16,021 bases of DNA from Opitutia bacterium UBA957 (GTDB taxonomy: Bacteria > Verrucomicrobiota > Verrucomicrobiia > Opitutales > UBA953): assembly GCA_002293065.1 (NCBI GenBank), contig DBCN01000061.1, positions 1-16,021 of the forward strand, read 5' to 3'. The position numbers and the translations under genes were made by a program. The notes below the pieces were generated by a model, which saw only the letters and a list, made by a program, of their open reading frames with translations, was not told where the DNA came from and did not search any database. Below, piece by piece: positions 1-6,862 of the stretch. Position 1 is the stretch's first letter; every line of letters starts with the position of its first letter.

Positions 1-488
1 GAGCCGCGGAAGATGGCGTCGCCGCAGAAGGCTACCTGATCGCTGGCGCAATAGAAGAGGAGGCTGCCGGGGCAGTGGCCGGGGACGTGCCGCGTCGCAA
101 AGGACTTGCCCGCCGCCACGAAGGTGGACCCTTCCTCCAGCCAAGTCGTGACCTTGACGGAATGGAAGTCCTCCTCCGAGAGCGAGGGGATCATCGAAAG
201 GTAACGATCCTTGTAGGCTTCGATGTTCTCGATGAGCTCGCGGTCGGCCCGGTGGGCGAGGACCTGCGCGCCGGCGGCGGCGAAGGCGTGCGCTTCGCAC
301 ATGTGGTCCCAGTGGCCGTGCGTGAGCAAGAGGTGCGTGAGCTTGAGACCCCGCTGCTTGATCAGCGGCATGAGCGTCGCTGCCGCCCCTTGCGGGGCAT
401 CGACCACGCTGCACTCTTGGCCGTCGTCCGAGGTGATCAGGTAGGCGTTGGTCTCGAAAGGTCCGAGCGAGAAGGCTTCAATTTTCAT
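1..488 (-). CDS. MBL-fold metallo-hydrolase (glyoxalase II-like), 3' end cut by window edge
   Basis: The reverse strand reads from an ATG at 488 with no stop before the window edge, giving 162 visible codons. Seen: a start like MKIEAFSLGPFETNAYLI, typical of small glyoxalase II-like proteins; the metal-binding HxHxDH motif as THGHWDH at residues 56-62 (H57, H59, D61, H62); a third metal-site histidine in VPGHCPGS (H138); and the bridging Asp in CGDAIF (D157). By family knowledge these ligands bind two metal ions, usually zinc, and hydrolyse thioesters or related substrates in the cytoplasm; the substrate cannot be read here. It starts 9 bases after the stop of the upstream thioesterase, so the two probably share a transcript. 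About 45-50 C-terminal residues are probably missing, judging from the usual family length of about 210. Confidence 0.9.
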   Translation of the reverse strand, partial: MKIEAFSLGPFETNAYLITSDDGQECSVVDAPQGAAATLMPLIKQRGLKLTHLLLTHGHWDHMCEAHAFAAAGAQVLAHRADRELIENIEAYKDRYLSMIPSLSEEDFHSVKVTTWLEEGSTFVAAGKSFATRHVPGHCPGSLLFYCASDQVAFCGDAIFRG

Positions 489-497
489 CGGAAAAGT

Positions 498-905
498 TCA
501 GGCCGGGCCAAAGGCCTTGGCGAAGGCGGCTTCGACGATGTCCGGCGGGCGGATGGCCTTGAAGTCGCGGCTGACGAAGGCATGGACGGTGAAGCCCTCG
601 ACCAGGAGTTCGGCGCCGCGTTCGACCTTGTAGGTCAAGCGGAGGCGGGCTCGGGGTCGTTCCGCCAGCGTGACGGTGATGCGGACGCGGTCGTCGAAGT
701 GCGACGGCCGGTGATAGGTCAGGCCGGTTTCCAAGACCGGGAGCAGGTAGCCTTGCTTTTCGAGTTCCCGGTAAGGGCAGCCCAGTTGGTCGAGCAGGGC
801 GACGCGGGCCATCTCGAACCAAGGAAGGTAGTTGCCGTGGTAGGTGACCCCCATGGCGTCGGTTTCGGCGAAGCGGACCCGGGTCTCGACGGTGGCCTGT
901 GGCAT
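498..905 (-). CDS. Acyl-CoA thioesterase, YbgC/FadM-type 4HBT hotdog family
   Basis: A 135-residue protein with the signature of single-hotdog acyl-CoA thioesterases near the N-terminus: RVRFAETDAMG followed by YHGNYLPWFEMAR. It matches the YbgC pattern (RVYYEDTDAGGVVYHANY), including the catalytic Asp of the TD pair (D16). The family hydrolyses short-chain, hydroxy- or aromatic acyl-CoA thioesters in the cytoplasm, and members usually act as tetramers. The start is uncertain. The ATG at 905 leaves about eight residues before RVRF, as in homologs. An in-frame TTG at 923 would add six residues and has a weak GGAAAG nine bases upstream. ATG is preferred because every other gene here uses it. 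It leads a two-gene operon with the downstream metallo-hydrolase, suggesting linked thioester turnover; that link is inferred. Confidence 0.9.
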   Translation of the reverse strand: MPQATVETRVRFAETDAMGVTYHGNYLPWFEMARVALLDQLGCPYRELEKQGYLLPVLETGLTYHRPSHFDDRVRITVTLAERPRARLRLTYKVERGAELLVEGFTVHAFVSRDFKAIRPPDIVEAAFAKAFGPA

Positions 906-1004
906 GCGGTTGTTCTGGGTCAAAGAAACGCGCTTTCCAACCGTAAAGGCGTCCGATGGATCGCTTCTCCTTGCCCCCTGCGGAGTGGTCGTGAAGATGG
1001 TTCC

Positions 1005-1655
1005 ATGGGCCAGCGCGAGCGATGGATCATATTCTTAGTCGGTGCCCTCATGGGCGTAGGCGTCCTGTGGGTCGTGCAGACCAACAGCCAGCCTAAGCGC
1101 GACGCGAAACGGCAAGTCCGCGAGGGACTCAATCTCCCTGGCATGATGTACGACTTCGCGGTGACCTCGAAGGGCTTCTATGGGCATTACGTGCTTTGGG
1201 AGTCCGTGGAGACCCGCCCGGACGGCGCCAAGGTACGGTCCATCGTCACCGGTGGACGCCGTCATTACGAGGCATCCGGCCGCGAAATGGCCCAGGAGTA
1301 CCTCTTGATCCGCGAGACCTATGCGGCGGGCACGGCTTTGGCCGAACCCGGTCCGGTCACGGACTACACCTTCCAATTCGCCGATCGAATCGCGCTCAAA
1401 CTGAAGCCCGGCCACCAAGCGGCGGAAGTGAAGCTGCCGAGCGGTGATTTCGCCCAGCCGGTCGCCGGTAAGCCCGACGAGGCTTTGCTGGCCTTGAAGC
1501 GCTGGCGTGAGCCCCTCGAGAAGACCCCATGGGCCGAACTGCCGAAGGTCCTGGCGGCCCTGCGCGCTGACCCGGCGGTCGCTTCGGCTGAGCTCATCTC
1601 GATCGACTGGAAGAAGGAAGCGGAAATCATCCGCGCCAACAGCGGACAGAAATGA
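1005..1655 (+). CDS. Membrane-anchored protein of unknown function
   Basis: A 216-residue protein that I do not recognise. Seen: a short basic N-terminus (MGQRERW), one hydrophobic segment at about residues 7-25 (IIFLVGALMGVGVLWVV), then a mostly polar domain of about 190 residues with no cysteine pattern or catalytic motif I can name. This suggests a signal anchor with the C-terminal part outside the cytoplasm. The open frame continues upstream to 75, but that stretch is antisense to the thioesterase and hydrolase genes. The ATG at 1005, directly before the hydrophobic segment, is the sensible start. The stop overlaps the start of the next gene by four bases (ATGA), so it is probably translationally coupled to the cation transporter. 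A role linked to that transporter is possible but only inferred. Confidence 0.75.
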   Translation: MGQRERWIIFLVGALMGVGVLWVVQTNSQPKRDAKRQVREGLNLPGMMYDFAVTSKGFYGHYVLWESVETRPDGAKVRSIVTGGRRHYEASGREMAQEYLLIRETYAAGTALAEPGPVTDYTFQFADRIALKLKPGHQAAEVKLPSGDFAQPVAGKPDEALLALKRWREPLEKTPWAELPKVLAALRADPAVASAELISIDWKKEAEIIRANSGQK

Positions 1656-2572
1656 GCGACGACCTCCAGCGGAAGGGCACGGTGACCGTGGCGCTCAGCC
1701 TGACGGTCAATGTGTTCCTGGCGGGGTTGAAGTTGATCGTCGGGTTCACGTGTTTTTCGCAAGCCCTCGTGGCCGATGGGATTCATTCCCTGGTCGACAT
1801 CGCGGGGGATATCGCGGCCCTCATTGGCCTACGCTTGGCCCACCTGCCGAAGGATGAAGACCACCCCTACGGCCACCATCGCTTTTCGACGCTGGCGGCG
1901 CTGCTCATTTCTTCGCTGGTGCTCCTGTTCTGTTTGGGGCTGGCGTGGCAGTCGCTGAGCGGCCTCGTCTCCGGTGAAACCGTCAAGAAGCCCGAGCTCG
2001 CCGCCGCCTGGGTGGCCGGCGCCGCTCTGGTCATCAAGGAAGTCTTCTATCAGTTCGCCCGCCGTCAGGCCGAGCGCTTGGGCTCGCGTCTTTTGCTGGC
2101 CAACGCCGCCGACCACCGGGCGGATGCGATCGCCTCCTTTTTGGCGCTGGTTGCCGTGGTGGTCGCCAACGTGCATCCCGAATGGGTCGCCGTCGATAAG
2201 GTCGTCGGTCTCGTCCTTGCGGGCTGGCTGGGTGCCGAGGGTATCCGGTTGTTCAAGGGCGCCTGCCTGGATCTCATCGACACCGCGCCCGAAGAGGCCG
2301 TGCTGAAGGACCTCAGTGAGCACATCTTGGCCGCCCCGGGGGCCAAGGGCTTCCACGCTTTTCGGGCTCGTCGCTTGGGGGATCGGTTTGAGGTCGATTT
2401 CCATCTCCAGGTTGCGGAAACCGCGACGGTCGCCGAAGGCCACGCCATCGCGGGTCGCATCAAGGCGGATATCCTGCGTTCGCATCCGGAGGTCATCGCC
2501 GTGCTGGTGCACGTCGAGCCCGACCACCCTGAGCACCTCAAGCCTGACGGTCACCACGGCTTGGCCGACTGA
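1652..2572 (+). CDS. Cation diffusion facilitator (CDF) family metal transporter
   Basis: A 306-residue inner-membrane metal/proton antiporter exporting divalent cations. Seen: TM1 at about residues 12-32; TM2 with ALVADGIHSLVDIAGD carrying the HxxxD pair H45/D49; the conserved loop HPYGHHRF (71-78); further hydrophobic segments around 80-100 and 115-131; TM5 with NAADHRADAIAS carrying D154 and D158; a last hydrophobic segment near 160-200; and a cytoplasmic dimerisation domain in the last ~90 residues ending IAVLVHVEP. In the family, the TM2 and TM5 residues form the transport site. HxxxD in TM2 with DxxxD in TM5 is neither the YiiP set (DxxxD/HxxxD) nor the Zn set (HxxxD/HxxxD), so the metal is left open. 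Length is normal for FieF-like members. It overlaps the preceding gene by four bases. Confidence 0.95.
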   Translation: MSDDLQRKGTVTVALSLTVNVFLAGLKLIVGFTCFSQALVADGIHSLVDIAGDIAALIGLRLAHLPKDEDHPYGHHRFSTLAALLISSLVLLFCLGLAWQSLSGLVSGETVKKPELAAAWVAGAALVIKEVFYQFARRQAERLGSRLLLANAADHRADAIASFLALVAVVVANVHPEWVAVDKVVGLVLAGWLGAEGIRLFKGACLDLIDTAPEEAVLKDLSEHILAAPGAKGFHAFRARRLGDRFEVDFHLQVAETATVAEGHAIAGRIKADILRSHPEVIAVLVHVEPDHPEHLKPDGHHGLAD

Positions 2573-2584
2573 GTGCGGTTTGTT

Positions 2585-2612
2585 TTGATTAGGGCCAATT
2601 CCGGGCTATCAA
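2585..2612 (+). promoter_or_regulatory. Candidate sigma70-type promoter giving a leaderless sulfatase mRNA
   Basis: TTGATT (2585-2590), a 16-base spacer and TATCAA (2607-2612) match the -35 and -10 consensus at four of six positions each. The sulfatase ATG at 2620 lies seven bases after the -10 box, where transcription would normally start, so the mRNA may have no leader. There is no Shine-Dalgarno sequence. A very similar arrangement precedes the gene at 12117. Confidence 0.4.
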
Positions 2613-2619
2613 ACCGGTC

Positions 2620-4026
2620 ATGCCCCGCTTTCTCCTGTTAGGCCTGCTGGCCTTGGCTGCTGTCGCCCAGGCGGCCCCACCGACCAACGTCGTGTTCATC
2701 TTCGCCGACGACCAGCAGGCGGACACCATCGCCGCCTTAGGCAACCCGGTCATCAAAACGCCGAACCTCGACCGCTTGGTGAAGCGCGGGCTTTCCTTCA
2801 CGCGTGCCTACATGCAGGGCGGCAACAACGGTGCCACCTGCGTGCCTTCGCGCGCGATGCTGATGTCGGGGCGCTCCTATTTCCGGGTCGACGAGAAGCT
2901 CATGCGCGACGAGACCTGGCCGCATGCCTTTGGCCAAGCGGGCTACGCGACCTTTGCGTCGGGGAAGTGGCATAACGGGTCCGGTTCGGTCGGTCGTTCC
3001 TTCCAGACCGCGAAGGCGATGTATATCGGCGGGATGACCAATCCAATGAAGGCGCAGGTTTGCGACCTCCTGCCGACGGGCAAGATGGGGCCGCAGCGCC
3101 TTTCGCCCAAGCACCTCTGCGAGGAGGCCACGGACGAGGTGCTCGCTTTTGTGAAGGGGCAGGATGGCACGAAGCCCTTCTACGCTTACCTGGCCTTCGA
3201 CGGACCGCATGATCCGCACATCGTGCCGGCGGATTTCCCGGTGACCTACGATCCCGCCAAGATCCCGTTGCCGGCGAACTTCCTCCCGCAGCATCCCTTC
3301 AACAATGGCGAGATGGTGGTGCGTGATGAGTTGCTCCTGCCTTGGCCGCGCCCACCGGCGGCCATCCAGCAGATGCTGGCGGACTACTATCGCTACGTCA
3401 GTTTCCTCGACCAGCAGATCGGGCGCGTGCTCGATGCGGTCGAGGCGTCGCCGGCGGCGGCGAACACCTTGATCGTCTTCACCGCCGATTCGGGCGTCGC
3501 GCGTGGCTCGCACGGACTCATCGGCAAGCAGAACCTCTACGAGCATTCGATTCGCGTGCCGTTGGTCATCGCCGGCCCCGGCGTGCCGAAGGACCAGCGC
3601 ACGGATGCCCTGTGCTACCTCTTCGACGTGCTTCCGACCCTCGGCAAGGTCTGTGGGGTCGCCGCGCCGAAGACCAGCGAGGGCCGTGAGTTCACCGCGG
3701 TCTTCGCCAAACCGGCGGCGGCGCACCGCGAGCGGCTTTTCTTCGGGTATCGGAACGTGCAGCGGGCCCTGAGCGATGGACGTTGGAAACTCATCCGCTA
3801 CCCCCAGATTGAACGGACCCAACTCTTCGATCTCCAAGCCGACCCGTTCGAAATGATGGACCTCTCGGGGAAGCCTGAGCACGCCGATCGAATCTCGGGG
3901 ATGTTGGGCCGCCTCGCGGAAGAACAAAAGGCGGTCGACGACGCTCTACCCTTGGTCGTCGCCAAGCCCCAGCCGGCGGACTGGATGCCGCCCACCAAGA
4001 AGGCCTCCAAATCCGGCGAGAAGTAA
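2620..4026 (+). CDS. Secreted formylglycine-dependent sulfatase (S1 family)
   Basis: A 468-residue alkaline-phosphatase-superfamily sulfatase. Seen: a signal peptide (MPRFLLLGLLALAAVAQA, cleavage likely after residue 18); metal-binding FADDQQAD (D30, D31); the CxPSR motif TCVPSRAML, with C74 expected to be oxidised to formylglycine; GKWHNG (K116, H118); DGPHDPH (H197); and FTADSG followed by GSHGLIGKQNLYEHS (D290, K303). By family knowledge it hydrolyses sulfate esters, in PVC bacteria often on algal or host polysaccharides; the substrate is not readable. Residue 291 is Ser where the family usually has Asn or His next to the metal-binding Asp. No formylglycine-generating enzyme or glycoside hydrolase is in the window. 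It is transcribed towards the minus-strand pseudouridine synthase, with 18 bases between stops. Length is normal. Confidence 0.95.
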   Translation: MPRFLLLGLLALAAVAQAAPPTNVVFIFADDQQADTIAALGNPVIKTPNLDRLVKRGLSFTRAYMQGGNNGATCVPSRAMLMSGRSYFRVDEKLMRDETWPHAFGQAGYATFASGKWHNGSGSVGRSFQTAKAMYIGGMTNPMKAQVCDLLPTGKMGPQRLSPKHLCEEATDEVLAFVKGQDGTKPFYAYLAFDGPHDPHIVPADFPVTYDPAKIPLPANFLPQHPFNNGEMVVRDELLLPWPRPPAAIQQMLADYYRYVSFLDQQIGRVLDAVEASPAAANTLIVFTADSGVARGSHGLIGKQNLYEHSIRVPLVIAGPGVPKDQRTDALCYLFDVLPTLGKVCGVAAPKTSEGREFTAVFAKPAAAHRERLFFGYRNVQRALSDGRWKLIRYPQIERTQLFDLQADPFEMMDLSGKPEHADRISGMLGRLAEEQKAVDDALPLVVAKPQPADWMPPTKKASKSGEK

Positions 4027-4028
4027 CC

Positions 4029-4046
4029 AAGCCCCCGTCGGGCTTT
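4029..4046. terminator. Short hairpin between convergent genes, possible bidirectional terminator
   Basis: AAGCCC (4029-4034) pairs with GGGCTT (4040-4045) around a CCGTC loop, with only a TTT tail on the plus strand. It lies in the 18-base gap between the sulfatase and pseudouridine synthase stops, and its right arm overlaps the latter's stop codon. The stem is only six pairs, so termination is likely weak. Confidence 0.45.
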
Positions 4047-5184
4047 AGACGCCGGCCGCGGTGTAGGACTTGCGGCCGTACTTCTTCCCGAGCCAGTTTT
4101 GCAGCTCGAGGAAGTCGGCCGGTGGGGCCACTTCGATGGTCAGCGGCTTGCCGGTCTGCGGGTGGAGCAGGGTGAGGCGGTTGGCGTGCAGCATGACGCG
4201 CGGCATCGGCCAACCATCGAAGGCTGGGTAGTCGAACTTACCGTAGGTGCGGTCGCCGAGGATGGCGTGGCCGATGTGCGACAGGTGGACGCGGATCTGG
4301 TGCGTCCGGCCCGTGTGGGGGAACGTACGGATCAGCGCGGCTTGCGTGCCGTACTTCTCTTCGACGCGCCAATCGGTGATGGCCTCGCGGCCGTCTTCGC
4401 GGACGGCCATGCGCACGCGGACGGTGCGGTGGCGGTCGATCTTGGCGTCGATGCTGCCGCCCAGGAGGCGGGGGCACTTGTCGACCAACGAAAGGTATTC
4501 CTTCTGCGCCGTGCGCTGGGAGAACTGCTCGACCAGGTTATGGTAAGCCTTGTCGGTCTTCGCGAGCACGATGACGCCGGAGGTCTCGCGGTCGAGGCGG
4601 TGGACCACGCCGGGGCGCGGGGCGCCGCCGGCGGGAGCCAACTTACCCTTGGTGTGGTAGAGCAGGCCGTGGACGACCGAAAGCTCATCGGAGCCCTGCA
4701 CCGGGTGCGTGAGCAGCCCGGAGGGTTTGTTGATGGCGATGAGGTGGGCGTCTTCGAAGAGGACTTCCAACTTCATCTTCACCGCCGTGGCGGTCGGCTC
4801 TTCGGGCGTCGGGAGTTCGATGACGATTTCGTCGCCGGGATTCAAGACCGTGCGGCGGTCGATGGCCTTGCCACCCATTGTGATCAGGCCGAGGTCGAGC
4901 GCGCGCTGGACGCGGGAGCGGCTGACGCCTTCCATGAGGCCCGAAACGATCTTGTCGGCGCGCGCGGCGGCTTGTTCGTCGGAGACGCGGACCTTGAACT
5001 TTTCGTTCGGCTTGGTCTCCGTGGCGGGTGCCCGGCGGGCCGGATCGCGGGAGGCGCGGGTGCTGCGCCGCGGTTCGGGCTGCGCGCGGGGCGCGGCCTT
5101 GCGGGTCTGCGCTTTGTTGGCGCTGATGGGCTTGATCGAACCAGGGGAGGGCTTCGAAGGCGTCTTATGCTTGGACTTGGCCAT
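4045..5184 (-). CDS. RluA/RluD-family RNA pseudouridine synthase with S4 domain
   Basis: A 379-residue enzyme converting uridine to pseudouridine in structured RNA, most likely 23S rRNA as for RluD. Seen: residues 1-63 form a Lys/Arg/Pro/Ala-rich disordered-looking tail; residues 64-135 an S4 RNA-binding domain (SRVQRALDLGLITMGG, then NPGDEIVIELP); residues 138-375 the catalytic domain with INKPSGLLTHP, the signature HRLDRETSG (195-203, catalytic D198), and the late motif HTGRTHQIRVHLSHIGH. RluD proper is about 326 residues, so the N-terminal tail explains the extra length. The ATG at 5184 lies one base after the stop of the upstream M29 aminopeptidase, implying one transcript. The exact target uridine cannot be assigned, so no gene symbol is given. 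Confidence 0.95.
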   Translation of the reverse strand: MAKSKHKTPSKPSPGSIKPISANKAQTRKAAPRAQPEPRRSTRASRDPARRAPATETKPNEKFKVRVSDEQAAARADKIVSGLMEGVSRSRVQRALDLGLITMGGKAIDRRTVLNPGDEIVIELPTPEEPTATAVKMKLEVLFEDAHLIAINKPSGLLTHPVQGSDELSVVHGLLYHTKGKLAPAGGAPRPGVVHRLDRETSGVIVLAKTDKAYHNLVEQFSQRTAQKEYLSLVDKCPRLLGGSIDAKIDRHRTVRVRMAVREDGREAITDWRVEEKYGTQAALIRTFPHTGRTHQIRVHLSHIGHAILGDRTYGKFDYPAFDGWPMPRVMLHANRLTLLHPQTGKPLTIEVAPPADFLELQNWLGKKYGRKSYTAAGV

Positions 5185-5185
5185 C

Positions 5186-6304
5186 TTAGCGCTTTTGGCC
5201 GAGGAGGTACTCAGGATTCAATTTTTGGAGGGCTTTAGGCACGAACAGACCATCCTTGCGGATGACCTTCCCGTCAAAGCGGATTTCACCGCCCCCGTAT
5301 TCGGGGCGCTGGATGCAGACCATATCCCAGTGAATCGAGGACTTATTGCCGTTGTCGGTCGTCTCGTAGCACTTGCCCGGGGTGAAGTGGAAGGAACCGG
5401 CGATCTTCTCGTCGAAGAGGATGTCCTGCATCGGATTCAGGATGTGCGGGTTGAAGCCGATGGCGAATTCGCCGATGTAGCGGCCGCCGACGTCGGTATC
5501 GAGGATCTCGTTGAGGCGCTTGGTGTTGTTCGCCGTGGCTTCGACGATCTTGCCCTTCTTGAAGACGAGGCGGATGTTCTCGAAGGACACGCCTTGATAG
5601 ATGGTCGGGCAGTTGTATTGGAGCACGCCGTTGACCGAGTCGCGGATCGGGGCGGTGAAGACCTCGCCGTCGGGGATGTTGTATTCGCCGCCGCAGGGGA
5701 TGGCGTTCATGCCCTTGATGTTGAACTTGAGGTCGGTGCCGGGGCCGGTGATCTGCACCTCGTCGGTGGCCATCATGGCCTGCTTGAGGGCTTCCATGCC
5801 CGGAATCATGCGGGAGTAGTCGAGCGTGCAGACGCGGAAGTAGAAGTCCGCGAACGCCTCGGTGCTCATCTTGGCCTGCTGGGCCATGGAGGACGTCGGC
5901 CAACGGAGCACGACCCACTTCGTCTTGTTGACGCGCCAGTCCATGAGCGGACGGACGGTTTCGCCGAGGAGGCGGGCGCGGTCGGCGGGGACGTCGCTGG
6001 ACTCGAAGATGTTGTTGGCCCCGCGGACCGCGATGTAGGCGTGCATCTTCTTCATGCGGGCGAGCTCGTGGTCGGCGAAGAGCTTGAACTGCTCGGCGTT
6101 GCCTTCGCGGGTCATCTCGCGCGACACCCGCGCCTGCTGGATGTTCACCATCGGAATCGCTCCGTGTCGGCGGGCGGAGCGAATGAGGGCGATGACGAAT
6201 TCCTCGGGGGTTTCGGCGACGTCGATGAGGACTTTCTCGCCTTTCTTGAGGCGGGTCGAGAAACCACAGAGGACGTCAGCCAGTTGGGCGTAGCGCGGAT
6301 CCAT
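5186..6304 (-). CDS. M29-family aminopeptidase (thermophilic aminopeptidase/AmpS-like)
   Basis: A 372-residue cytoplasmic metallo-aminopeptidase. Seen: the M29 metal ligands can be placed in order, E214 (IPDGEVFTAP), E279 (GEFAIGFNP), H306 (DEKIAGSFHF), Y313 (KCYET), H325 and D327 (SIHWDM). By family knowledge these bind a two-metal centre that removes N-terminal amino acids from peptides. The length is somewhat below the 400-410 residues of AmpT/AmpS. The open frame extends upstream to 6541, but that part runs antisense into the TPR gene and looks like an Ala/Ser-rich non-coding translation, so the ATG at 6304 (MDPRYAQLADVL) is chosen; M29 proteins typically begin just before such a YA-LAxVLV segment. 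It is the first gene of a two-gene minus-strand unit with the pseudouridine synthase. Confidence 0.93.
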   Translation of the reverse strand: MDPRYAQLADVLCGFSTRLKKGEKVLIDVAETPEEFVIALIRSARRHGAIPMVNIQQARVSREMTREGNAEQFKLFADHELARMKKMHAYIAVRGANNIFESSDVPADRARLLGETVRPLMDWRVNKTKWVVLRWPTSSMAQQAKMSTEAFADFYFRVCTLDYSRMIPGMEALKQAMMATDEVQITGPGTDLKFNIKGMNAIPCGGEYNIPDGEVFTAPIRDSVNGVLQYNCPTIYQGVSFENIRLVFKKGKIVEATANNTKRLNEILDTDVGGRYIGEFAIGFNPHILNPMQDILFDEKIAGSFHFTPGKCYETTDNGNKSSIHWDMVCIQRPEYGGGEIRFDGKVIRKDGLFVPKALQKLNPEYLLGQKR

Positions 6305-6339
6305 AATCCGGCGACACTTGCGGCCCTTGGCCTTATTTC

Positions 6340-6360
6340 CAAGCGTGAAAGCCACGCTTG
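6340..6360. promoter_or_regulatory. Perfect palindrome in a divergent intergenic region, candidate operator
   Basis: CAAGCGTG (6340-6347) and CACGCTTG (6353-6360) are perfect inverted repeats separated by AAAGC. They lie in the 88-base gap between the divergently transcribed M29 aminopeptidase and TPR genes. A 21-base site with 8-base arms fits a dimeric regulator. A hairpin in either 5' leader is the alternative. Confidence 0.4.
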
Positions 6361-6392
6361 CACGAATCCTCCGTCCCGCCAAGTTGGGTGCC

Positions 6393-6770
6393 ATGGAAAC
6401 CGCCAGCCCGATGGAACGCGCGCAAGCCCTCAGCGCGGAGGCGTCCTTCGACTTTGCGGTCGGAGATGAAGCCGCGGCCTTGGCCAAGTTGGCGACGGCC
6501 GTGCAGCTCGAGCCGGCCTGCTTCGAAGCTTGGCTGGCCAAGGCCGAAGTCCATTTCGCCCTGCGTCAGCTCGACGCTGCCTTGGCTGCGGGTGAAGCCG
6601 CCTTGGCGCTCCGCGCGAAGGACATCCATGTGCACACGTCGCTTTCACGAATCTGGATGGAGCGCGGCGATAAGCCCAAGGCGGAGCACCACGGCGCCCA
6701 AGCCAGGTTGCTGGGGTGGGGGGATCAGCTGAAGCAACCGGAGGGTGGTTTGCCGGGCGAGATCGGCTAG
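6393..6770 (+). CDS. Small TPR-repeat protein
   Basis: A 125-residue protein that is almost entirely tetratricopeptide-like helices. Seen: repeat 1 at about residues 10-43 (ASFDFAVGDEAAALAKLATA, then VQLEP), repeat 2 at 44-77 (AWLAKAEVHFALRQLDAALA), and a weaker repeat 3 at 78-108 (SLSRIWMERGDKPKAEHHGA). There is no signal peptide or membrane segment, so it should be cytoplasmic. TPR proteins bind other proteins; no partner can be read from the sequence. The open frame reaches back to 6318, but the ATG at 6393 directly precedes the repeats, and the upstream stretch contains the palindrome and promoter region. It stands alone, divergent from the aminopeptidase gene and 219 bases before groES. 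Confidence 0.8.
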   Translation: METASPMERAQALSAEASFDFAVGDEAAALAKLATAVQLEPACFEAWLAKAEVHFALRQLDAALAAGEAALALRAKDIHVHTSLSRIWMERGDKPKAEHHGAQARLLGWGDQLKQPEGGLPGEIG

Positions 6771-6830
6771 CCCGGGCGCTAGGGGTAGGGGGCGCCTTGG
6801 TCACTTGTCTCACCCTCTGCGACAGGCTGT

Positions 6831-6859
6831 CCCTTGAAAAGGTGGGAACAAGGCCCTCC
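6831..6859 (+). promoter_or_regulatory. Candidate sigma32-like heat-shock promoter of groES-groEL
   Basis: CCCTTGAAA (6831-6839) matches the sigma32 -35 consensus CNCTTGAAA exactly. After a 14-base spacer (measured from TTGAAA), CCCTCC (6854-6859) resembles the -10 CCCCAT at four of six positions. Transcription would begin near 6867 and leave a leader of about 120 bases before groES. The assignment is by analogy with Proteobacteria; whether this organism has such a sigma factor is not known from this window. Confidence 0.35.
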
Positions 6860-6862
6860 AAA

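Noticed and set aside
75..1004. Long in-frame upstream extension of the gene at 1005 (open from 75)
   Set aside because: It is antisense to the thioesterase and metallo-hydrolase genes, which carry clear family motifs. A hydrophobic anchor right after the ATG at 1005 marks the real start.
4709..6469. 586-residue plus-strand frame across the pseudouridine synthase and M29 genes
   Set aside because: Both minus-strand genes have catalytic motifs in the proper order; this frame is their complement.
6774..6792. Possible G-quadruplex after the TPR gene
   Set aside because: Only three adjacent G-tracts of three or more are present; the next lies too far away. The region can instead form a GGCGC/GCGCC stem.
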